Of a stretch of 64,000 nt of DNA, positions 1 to 9,200 are shown piece by piece. The translations under genes were made by a program, and so were the position numbers. This DNA is from Pyrinomonadaceae bacterium (GTDB lineage: Bacteria; Acidobacteriota; Blastocatellia; Pyrinomonadales; Pyrinomonadaceae), in the NCBI GenBank assembly GCA_019694355.1, contig JAIBCB010000004.1, positions 296,376 through 360,375 on the forward strand, given 5' to 3'. A model generated the notes under the pieces. The model was not told the DNA's origin, made no database searches, and was given only the letters and a program-made list of their open reading frames with translations. Each line of letters opens with the position of its first letter. The stretch's first letter is position 1.

Positions 1-1
1 C

Positions 2-739
2 GGTGCGGGCTTGATGATCGCAAAACAGTGCAATCGCGGCGTCGCAACGCGTATGGGCAGTGCCGATGTGCTGACGGAGCTCGGCGTGAAGGTCGCAAGC
101 GAGCCGTCCGTCGCTCAAACGAGCCTGAACGGCGTCGCGATCAGCTTTCTCTTCGCACCAAAGTTTCATACATCTTTAAGACGCGTCGCAGAAGTTCGCC
201 GAAGCCTCGGTATTCGAACCTGCCTCAATCTACTCGGCGTTCTGGCAAATCCTGCCGGCGTCAATCGTTCGCTCATCGGCGTTTGGCATCAATCGATGGT
301 CGAACCGGCCGCCAAAGCTCTCGCGCTCCTAAAGACCGATAAGTCATGGGTCGTTTACGGAAGCGACGGGCTCGATGAGATCACGCTCGCCGGCCCGACG
401 CTAGTTGCCGAGACCGTCGCGAGGCAAACCCGCGGGTTCCAGATCGCACCGAAAGATTTCGGCCTCAAGCCAGCACCGATCGACCATCTCCGAGCCCAGA
501 CTCCGAAAGAAAGTGCAAAGATCATCCGCGAAGTGCTTTCGAGCAAACGACGCGACGAAGCACGTTCGCTCGTTGTGATGAACGCCGCCGCGGCACTCAT
601 CGTCGGCGGATTCTCAAAAGAGCCGATGCACGCCGCACGCCTTGCCGAACAAAGCATCGACAGCGGCCAGGCACAGAACAAACTCGACCGTCTCGTCCAA
701 CTCACGAATAAAGCTCCGAAGAAGACGACACTGCGTTAA
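2..739 (+). CDS. trpD: Anthranilate phosphoribosyltransferase, C-terminal part (5' end outside window)
   Basis: Transfers phosphoribosyl from PRPP to anthranilate in tryptophan biosynthesis. The reading frame is open from base 2 and has no start here, so the N-terminal third, including the first PRPP glycine-rich loop, lies upstream. What is visible is the family's CNRGVATRMGSADVLTELG segment, which corresponds to the usual HGNRxxSSxxGSADxLExLG motif and carries the anthranilate- and PRPP-binding residues. It is followed by the helical C-terminal domain, which ends in a basic tail. The His of the usual HGNR is replaced by Cys here. lpxK starts 43 bases downstream, so the two may be co-transcribed although they are functionally unrelated. 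Family assignment is confident; the isozyme cannot be judged from a partial gene. Confidence 0.88.
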   Translation, partial: GAGLMIAKQCNRGVATRMGSADVLTELGVKVASEPSVAQTSLNGVAISFLFAPKFHTSLRRVAEVRRSLGIRTCLNLLGVLANPAGVNRSLIGVWHQSMVEPAAKALALLKTDKSWVVYGSDGLDEITLAGPTLVAETVARQTRGFQIAPKDFGLKPAPIDHLRAQTPKESAKIIREVLSSKRRDEARSLVVMNAAAALIVGGFSKEPMHAARLAEQSIDSGQAQNKLDRLVQLTNKAPKKTTLR

Positions 740-782
740 AAATTGCAAAACACACCTCGATAGATGATAATTATCGAGCAAT

Positions 783-1778
783 ATGTTTGGCGTTCTTGCG
801 TCTATTTACGGGCGTTTCATCGAAAAGCGAAATCGGCGTTTTGACGACGGAACAACGCCTATCACCTCTCTTTCTGCACGAACTATCTCCATCGGCAACT
901 TGACGACCGGCGGGACGGGAAAGACGCCGCTCGTCATTAAATGCGCCGAGATCCTCGCCGGCCGAGGCAAACGCGTCTGCATCTTGACGCGCGGATACGG
1001 GCGCAAAACGAAGACGCGCGTTCTCGTCTCGGATGGCCGACAAGTTCTCGCCGATCCCGTCGCGGCCGGTGATGAACCTGTCGAGATGGCGAAGCATCTT
1101 GGCCAAAAGGCCGTGATAGTCGCTGACGCCGACCGTGTATCTGCGGCCGCGTGGGCAAAAGAGCAGTTCGGCATCAACGTCTTTTTGCTCGATGATGCGT
1201 TTCAGCATCGTCAGGCAGCCCGCGACGTGAACATTCTCTGTATCGATGCGACCGATCCTTTTGGCGGCGGCAAACTGCTGCCGGCAGGACGCCTTCGTGA
1301 ACCGCTCGAAGCGATCTCGCGTGCTGATGCCGTCGTCATCACTCGTGCAGATGCCGCCGACCTAAAGAACATAAAGAGCGAGATCACGAGGATCGCACCG
1401 TCCGTTCCGATCTTCGAGGCACGCACAAAGATCGCTCGACTCACACCGCTGAACAGCATAGATCCCGCCTCTGCTTCTATAGCACATACGAAAGGTTTTG
1501 CGTTCTGCGGCATCGGAAACCCCAAAAATTTCTTTGGCCTCCTGCGGCGTGAGAATTACGACCTTGCGGGCGAAATGCCCTTCCGCGATCACCACAAATA
1601 CTCGCCATCAGACCTCAAGAAGCTCGAGAAGGCCGCTGAAAAGGCCGGCGCGTCTTACTTTCTGACCACGGCAAAGGACGCCGTAAAGCTCACAGGTTTG
1701 CCCTTCAATAGGCCTGTCTTTATCGTCGAGATCGAATTCTCGATCGACCGCGAGGCCGAATTCAAGGCACTTCTCTAA
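783..1778 (+). CDS. lpxK: Tetraacyldisaccharide 4'-kinase (lipid A biosynthesis)
   Basis: Phosphorylates the 4' position of the lipid A disaccharide precursor at the inner face of the inner membrane. The 331-residue length is typical. The P-loop GGTGKTP lies at residues 43-49 behind the family's SIGNLTTGG lead-in. RGYGRKT follows near residue 70, GDEP near 95 and DDAFQHR near 137, all LpxK signatures. An amphipathic N-terminal helix precedes the P-loop as expected for membrane association. The gene indicates an outer membrane with LPS and fits with lpxI (20536) and the heptose genes at 42001-43482. It follows trpD by 43 bases. No clear Shine-Dalgarno sequence is visible before the ATG. Confidence 0.95.
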   Translation: MFGVLASIYGRFIEKRNRRFDDGTTPITSLSARTISIGNLTTGGTGKTPLVIKCAEILAGRGKRVCILTRGYGRKTKTRVLVSDGRQVLADPVAAGDEPVEMAKHLGQKAVIVADADRVSAAAWAKEQFGINVFLLDDAFQHRQAARDVNILCIDATDPFGGGKLLPAGRLREPLEAISRADAVVITRADAADLKNIKSEITRIAPSVPIFEARTKIARLTPLNSIDPASASIAHTKGFAFCGIGNPKNFFGLLRRENYDLAGEMPFRDHHKYSPSDLKKLEKAAEKAGASYFLTTAKDAVKLTGLPFNRPVFIVEIEFSIDREAEFKALL

Positions 1779-2035
1779 GTTTTTTTCTCCACAATACACG
1801 CGTTACCCAACCTGTTGCACGGCTTCTCAGAAACCCTCTGGGATACACAACCGCCTATATTCACAACATTTAACCCCAGGTTGTAGGCCGTTGGCGAAAG
1901 CCCGGCTTCTCTGCTTAGCAATATTTTTTGCCGCCGTGCCGATTTTTTTTCACTTTAGCTGTCGCACTTGACCAAAATTTTCCGCAAATAGGGGTAAGAG
2001 TCCAATTTTCACCGTTGTCTCCCAGGAGAACCCCT
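1779..2035. other. Intergenic region, 257 bases
   Basis: No open frame of note. It contains short T-runs soon after the lpxK stop (around 1780) and before the next gene (around 1946). No convincing hairpin terminator or promoter hexamer pair could be picked by eye. The last 12 bases carry AGGAG (2024-2028), the ribosome binding site of the next gene. Confidence 0.4.
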
Positions 2036-3079
2036 ATGAAGAACGTCCTGAATCCCCGCTCACGTAAAGCTCACATCGTCCTAGCGCTCGTTGTTATTAC
2101 AGCCATCGCCGGGCTCGCTATTGACCGCTCCGTCGAAGCATCGATCCTCGATACGATCACGGCTCGTTTAACAGCGTTGGCCGTTCCGAATTCGAGTAGC
2201 AGCATCGGCTCGACCGCCACGCCGAACCGCAATAGCAAGAACGATGACACCCTTGGAACCCCGAGTGAGAAGTTCATTTTCGGCGAGATCGTGGGCGGCA
2301 GTCCATATGATTCCAGCACGCGCATTGATCACATCTTCACCTTCGACCCGCAAACCGCTACAAAGACCGACCTCGGCGGCATAAATGACATTGAGCCGGC
2401 TCTCTCGCCCGACGGGACAAAGATCGCATTCGTCAGCTATCGAGACGCACCTTATGGCAGCGGCAGCCGCGAAGATTACCGAAAGCTCTACATAATGAAT
2501 GCCGATGGAAGTGACCAACGGATCGTCCATACCGGCAATTTTAGCGGTCGCGTTTATGAACCGTCGTTCTCACCCGACGGCAACTATCTCGTCTATACTG
2601 CGGATTTCAACCAAGGGTCCGGCATCTATAAAACCTCTTTGATCCCGAATGACAATAACGCAACGACTATGCTCGCGGATCAATCCACCTGCGCGTCGAT
2701 CGCAAACAGAGGCACGACGGGATCCAGAAAGGCAAGCGGAAGAGCCGAAGCTCGAACGAACTGGACAGGTTTTGACCACCCGAGCTTTTCCCAAAGCGGA
2801 AGTTCAGTGATGTTCGGTTGGGAATACAGCGCCTGGAACATATATCAGGTATCAGCTGACGGCACAGGAAACTGCACAAAACTTCTGACCAATGATCTGA
2901 GCACTAGCTTTCCGCCGGAAGCAAGGTTCTCCCCGGACGGCACAAAGGTCGCGTTCTACACAGGTAGTGAAATACTCAACGGCCTTGCCGACCGGATCAC
3001 GACCCTCCATGTCCTCGATGTCGCCAGCAGCTCGGTGACGGACTACCTTGCCGACGAACTTTGGAGTAGTCCGCTTTAG
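2036..3079 (+). CDS. Secreted TolB-like beta-propeller segment: 5' part of a giant gene ending at an in-frame TAG
   Basis: The start at 2036 is set by AGGAG eight bases upstream and by a signal peptide or anchor (basic MKNVLNPRSRK, then a hydrophobic stretch to about residue 28). The mature part holds WD40/TolB-type blades with repeated SPDGTKIAF and SPDGNYLVY motifs, which usually form a periplasmic or extracellular propeller. The frame ends at TAG 3077-3079. The same frame is open from 3080 and continues the propeller (DNSQIAYIGYW, a blade strand like SPDGTKIAFVSY) straight into the CARDB protein that ends at 10654. I therefore regard this as the N-terminal third of one interrupted gene. 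On its own it would be an export-competent but incomplete propeller of 347 residues. Confidence 0.8.
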   Translation: MKNVLNPRSRKAHIVLALVVITAIAGLAIDRSVEASILDTITARLTALAVPNSSSSIGSTATPNRNSKNDDTLGTPSEKFIFGEIVGGSPYDSSTRIDHIFTFDPQTATKTDLGGINDIEPALSPDGTKIAFVSYRDAPYGSGSREDYRKLYIMNADGSDQRIVHTGNFSGRVYEPSFSPDGNYLVYTADFNQGSGIYKTSLIPNDNNATTMLADQSTCASIANRGTTGSRKASGRAEARTNWTGFDHPSFSQSGSSVMFGWEYSAWNIYQVSADGTGNCTKLLTNDLSTSFPPEARFSPDGTKVAFYTGSEILNGLADRITTLHVLDVASSSVTDYLADELWSSPL

Positions 3080-3253
3080 AGAGACAACTCACAAATAGCG
3101 TATATCGGCTATTGGGTAGATCCGAACGACGGATCGATACCAGGCGCACAGATCAAATCCTTTGATACCGCCACGAACGACAATCCTCAACTGTATACCT
3201 CAGGCCTTTACGACGGGATCAACGGTCTCGCCGTCGGCGCACCTTCGACCGTC

Positions 3254-6200
3254 GTGCCGGAAGCATCGATGCGGATCACCGGCCCAAATCCGGTAATTGG
3301 CGGATATTCGACGACCGCAACACTCAAGCTCAGAGACCCTGCACCCGCGGGCGGGATCACGTTCAACGTGGTGGTAACGGACATCGCGGTCGGCGAAGTT
3401 ACCGTGCCTCAACCTACGGTCACGGTGCTTGAAGGGCAAACTGAGGCGACCATTCAAGTAAACACCAACATCCGGAACGATCATGGCCGAACGGCCACGA
3501 TATCCGCATATGTCAATGCACCGTATTATATGTCCGCCGAGGCGACGGTATCGCTGCGCAAGACCGCATCTGATCTCCGAGCATTGAGCCTGACCGCGCC
3601 TGCTTCGGTCGCGCCGGACACGGGCTTCTTCGTTGACTGGTCGGTAGATAATATCGGTCTTGTTTCGACGGGAGCGGACGGCGGAACCGATATTGTCTAT
3701 TTCTCTCTTGACAACGTTCTCGACATTAACACCGACACCTATATTGTCGGTTCGGCAAACGGGGCACTCGCCGCGGGAGCGACAAGAACGCATACGAATG
3801 TTCCGGCCCAGTCCGGAATTCCGGGAAGCGCAGTGCCCGCAAACGGCGACTATTTTCTTATTCTTACGACCAATAACGACCAGAGTGTGGATGAAGGCGG
3901 GCAGTTCGCGAACAATTACATCGTACGGCCGATACACGTCGATCTTCCCGACCTGGTTCCCGAGAACTTGGTCGTTCCGCCGACGACCGAGCCGGCGGTG
4001 AACTATACGCTTACGTGGACGCTGCGCAACGCAGGTTCAGGGAATGCCGTTGTTTCATCGACAACGCGGGTCTATTTCTCGCCCAATACGGTTGTTGGGG
4101 ACGGCGACGAGATCCAAGTCTCTTCGTTAAGCAACGGCCCGGTTGCGGCCGGCCAGTCTTTCCCCCAGTCTGCGACGGTCAGTATCCCGAGTGTTCCGGT
4201 ACGTCCGGATGGGCCGGGGCTCTTCTATGTAACCGTCGATGTCAATGACACCGTCAACGAGGGTTTAAGCGGCGAAACGAACAATACGGTCTCTCAACCG
4301 ACAACATTCCAATACCGCGTGCCTGAATTGCAGGTTACGGCGAGCAGCGTTGCTTCCGAGGTCGAAACAGATACCCCATTCGCTTTAAGCTGGACAACCG
4401 CAAATACCGGCAATAAGGCGACCGGCAACTTCGATGAGCAGGTCTATTTCTCGACCGACAACCAGGTTGGCGGCGACACCTTGCTTGGTACATTCCCGCT
4501 GACGGGCGGCCTTGCCGCCGGAGCATCGGCCGATCGCATCCAGAACGTAACGATCGACACCGACCTGATCCTGTCGAGCGGTAACTATTACGTTTACATA
4601 AAGACCGATTCCTCCAACGCCCAAGATGAAGGTGTTAACGAGGGGAACAACATACGATTCCAACAGGTAAATGTCCGACGCCTTCAGCGTCCGGAACTCT
4701 CGGTCACGAATATCGTTGCACCGGCCGCTGCATTCTTCGGCGAGATGGTGACCGTTCAATGGACAGTTACCAACGCGGGGCCGGGGCCGACGAATGCTCC
4801 TGCCTGGAAAGACCGCATCAGTTTGAATACCAACGGCTCGAGTTCAGGAACAATTATCGAAGTTGATAACGCGACTGCCCTCGAAGCGGGTCAGAGCTAC
4901 ACGATGTCGGCAAATGTGGTGATCCCGAAGGGTTATACGGGCAGTTACCAATTCGTTGTCACGACCGATGTCTGGGGGGCTCTAAATGAAGAAAATCCGG
5001 CGAACAACAAGACGACAAAGCCGATAACTATCAGCGTTCCGCCGCTTCCCGACCTTTATGTCGAGAATGTGCAAGCTCCGGCACAAGGCTATGCCGGCGG
5101 CCCCTTCGAAGCACACTGGACGGTAAAGAACATCGGCACTGCCGTCGCACAAGACGATGATAAGGTGCGGCAGAATTTGCCCTGGTCGTGGACCGATTCG
5201 GTCTATCTCTCTCGTGATACGACCTTGGACGGCGGCGACAAACGCATTGCAAATATCGTCCACACCACTCCGCTTAATGCAGACGCAACCTATTCCGCCG
5301 ACACTTGGGTGACGGAAGCTAACGATAATCAGCATTGGGTCAACCTGCCGAACGATGTAAGCGGTTTGTACTACGTTTTAGTTCAAACCGACCGGACCAA
5401 TGTGGTTTACGAATGGAACGCCGGCGAGGGCAACAACGTCAACACCAGTCCACTCCAAGTGAACATCATCAACAACCCGTCGGATCTCGTTATCACAGAC
5501 GCGATGGTCGCACCTGCCACAGGAAATGCAGGCTCCGAGTATCAGATGTCGTTCACGGTCCGTAACCAAGGGGCTGACGCGACCGCAAATGCTTGGACCG
5601 ATGCCATCTACCTGTCGAATGATCAAACCTTGAGCTCTGACGACACCATGGTCTTTTCGAAGTCAAATAGCGCGATCGTCAATCAAGGGTCAAAGGTGAT
5701 AACAGGTGCAGTTACGATCCCGTTCTGTTTCCAGGGAACGAAGTATCTGATCCCTGCGACAGACATTAATAACAACGAACCGGAATTCGATCCAAATTTT
5801 GACGCGGAAGCGAACAACGCGGGTCCTGCACACGCGATCTCTCTTACCTCGCAGCCGATGGATCTGGTCGCTACAAATTTCTCTGTTACGCCCGTTACAC
5901 CGGGTGCTGCTGTTACTGTCTCGTGGACAGAGACGAATGCAGGAACCGGCCCGACGCCCTCAGTGTGGTGGAATCGCCTAACCCTTGTCCGTTCTGACGG
6001 AACGTGGGTAGCGACGCTTGCGGACTTGCGTATGGATGGTGTAATAGCAGCGGGAGCGTCGGTCGCACGGTCGTATGCGATCAATATGCCGCCGTTCATG
6101 CAGGACACGTACAAGATCCGCCTCGAGGAAAATTACTATCAGAATGTATCCGAGTGTTCGCCCGGAACGGCCAATAACACTGTCGAAACCGGCGAATTCA

Positions 6201-9200
6201 CGGTCTCAAATAATCTTCCCGACCTTGCACCGCAAAATATGCAGCTCAACGCGAGCTCTTATTTGGCAGGGGACACGGCGACCATTTCTTTCGACGAGAC
6301 GAATCTGGGCCTGAATCCTGCGGTCGGCCAGAACGGTTGGGCAACTTACGCCTACCTTTCGACCGACAACACGCTGAGCTGGGGCGACCGCTTCATGGGC
6401 TATGTGAATACAACGGCACCACTCGCTCCCGGCGGCACGAACTCACTCGTGCTCAATGGCACTATCGGAAATGTTCCTGCCGGAACCTACTACGTCATCC
6501 TCTTCACCGACGGTGCGAATTCGGTTATTGAAGGCCCATCGCTATCCCCCTACGAAACGTACAACGTTCTGGCTTCAACCCCTATCACGGTTACACTCCC
6601 GAACGTCGATCTGACAGCCGTAGTGAATAGTGTTTCGACTCCCGCGTATTCGGGCCAGAACGTGACACTTAACTACACCGTAACGAACAACGGAACGCAG
6701 CCGACGCTTACAGCAGATTGGGCCGATCGCTTCTACCTTTCACGCGACACTCTGCTCGACAACACCGATCGGCAGATCGGTTGGAAACCTCATCAAGGGG
6801 TTGTCCCTGCCGGCGGGTCCTATACAGAGTCGATCCCGATCGAACTCCCCGCGGGTTTGACCGGCCTCTACCGCATCATCGTCAAAACCGATACGAGCAA
6901 CGATGTCGTTGAAAATTCGGACTCTAATAATTCGAGTGCGCCGTTCGATGTAACTATCGGTGTTGCTCCGCCATCGGATCTTTCGATCACGAACATCTCC
7001 CCGCCCGCGACGATCGAGCCGGGCGGCAACGGTACGCTCCAGTTCACGACGCAGAATTCCGGCGTGAACGCTGCATACGGCAAATGGCGGACGAGTTTCT
7101 ATCTTTCGCAGGATCAGTTCTGGGATGCCAACGATTACCTTATCGGCCAACAGGAACGCGACGGTGCAGCACTCATCTCAGGTGCGACAGAGACTGCGAC
7201 GTTCGGATTCCAGGTCCCGCTGGTCCCCGAGGGCCAGTACTATGTGATCGGACGTGTCGATTCGCGCAACGCGATCCCCGAAAGTGACGAGTCGAACAAC
7301 GTTGCCGTATCCGGAACGCCAACAGATGCCGCGACGCAAACCCTGACAATGGGGACTCCAAATACCTGGACGTTTACGGCCAGCGGACAACAGCGGCTTT
7401 TCAAGTTCCTGCCGCCGTTGAATGAAACGGTTCTGGTCACGCTGGATGGTGAGGCCGGCAGTTGGAATCGTCTGATCACCCGCGGTCAATATCCTGCGTC
7501 ATTCGCAGAATATGACTATCGCGACGGCGGCGAGAAGACCGCGGATCAGGAGAATGTGGTCCCAAATACCGACACGGACAAGTACTATTCGCTCGTCCGA
7601 AGCGATTTTATCCCGACGGTAAACCGACCCGCAGATTTCGACAAGGGTTCCGGGGATAAGGCGGGACTCAGCCCGGCGTCCACGAACCAAGATCTGACGA
7701 TCACCGCTCAGACGATCAACTTCTCCGTGCGCGGTGTCAGCCCGACGACCGCAGGAAACAAGGGTGTAACGACACTCAAGATCACGGGAGCAAAATTCCA
7801 GCAAGGTGCGTCGATCGACCTTGTCGGCGGCGGTGGTGGCGTTGTCATTCCCGCAAGGCTCAAAGCGATCACCCCGACCGAGATCCAGGCTCTCTTTGAC
7901 CTCAGTCAGCGGCCGGCTGGCTTGTATGACGTCCGCGTGACAAACCCGGGCAACCAGGTCGCGACAAAAACCGGTGCTCTCACGGTCGTAAATGGCGGCG
8001 GGCATCAGTTGCGCCTTAGTTTGCATGGGCCTGGTGCCGTAAGAAAGGTCGAAACTTCGGCCGCTTTCACATTGACAGTCGCAAACGACGGCCTCAATGA
8101 TGCGCAATCCGTACCGCTGATGCTCTCTGTACCGTCATTTGTGAACTACACGATCGATCGGGCAAATTTCTTTGACACGCCGCAGGAAATGCTTCCGAGC
8201 GATATGGCACCTGCCGATGTTCCGCTTCACTTCGACAAAGACGGCCGAAAGATGATCTACATCAGTGTTCCGATCGTCCGAGGAAGATCGCAAGTTAGCG
8301 TGAACGTCAAATTTACTTTCCCAATGTTCGGCGGCGGCTTCAGTATCCAATATGGAATGGGGATCCCATGGGGTGATCTGGCGGCCGGTGCAGACGGAAT
8401 CCTTGCCACAAGCGGACAGTTCCACCTTCGAAATTCGGGTGAGCCGATCGTGGCTGCCAATGATGTGGAGTTTGCCAAATGCATGGCGGAGTTCTTACGT
8501 GCTCTCTTCTTCTTCTTTCAGAATGAGATCATGCCGGCCTCGTGTGTTTCGCTCGCCAAGTCGATCATCAGCGGCGCGATTGACTACTTCAGCGGAATTG
8601 CTTTGACAAAAGCGACGGGACAAGGTTCTGCGCTCGGGGCGGCGACCGGCGGTATCGGAATGTGGATAGGAATCGCAAAGAATGCCGCCGAATGCGGCGG
8701 CAAAAGCATTCCTGCGATCAAGGGTATATCCCTTGCCTGGGGAATTTTTAGCTTGCTCAATCAAGCTATGGACTGTCTGCAGTATCTATACGGACACTAT
8801 CTTGAGGTCATTTACCCCCTCGATCCAAACGAAATTATCGGACCCAAAGGCTACGGGCCGGAGAAGTTCGTCGGCATCAAGCAGCCACTCGAATATCGAA
8901 TAAACTTTGAGAACGTATCAACCGCAACTGCGCCCGCGCAGAAGGTATATATCGAGGATGTGCTGCCTCAGGGCGTCGATCCGCGCACCGTACGGCTCAA
9001 GGAGATCGGATTCCACCACTATTCGTATCTGGTTCCGAACAATTCCCCGATCTACCAGTCGCGACAGCAGCTCGGCAGCGACTTGAACGATCTGAAGGCG
9101 GATATGTTCGCAGCGGTCGATATTATGAATCGCCGCGTCACTTGGACGATCACGGCCATCGACCCGCAAACAAGCGAACGCCCGCTGGACCCGACGCTTG

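Noticed and set aside
766..775. GATAATTATC palindrome just before lpxK
   Set aside because: Ten bases of AT-rich palindrome is expected by chance at this rate and has no partner sites.
3200..3937. Minus-strand frame of 245 residues inside the giant gene
   Set aside because: Arg/Cys-rich antisense shadow with no domain; the plus strand is a clear CARDB repeat.
8500..8850. Hydrophobic Gly/Ala stretch in the giant gene considered a transmembrane anchor
   Set aside because: It is flanked by Cys-containing segments in a beta-rich secreted protein and could be a buried helix; not enough evidence for a membrane anchor.
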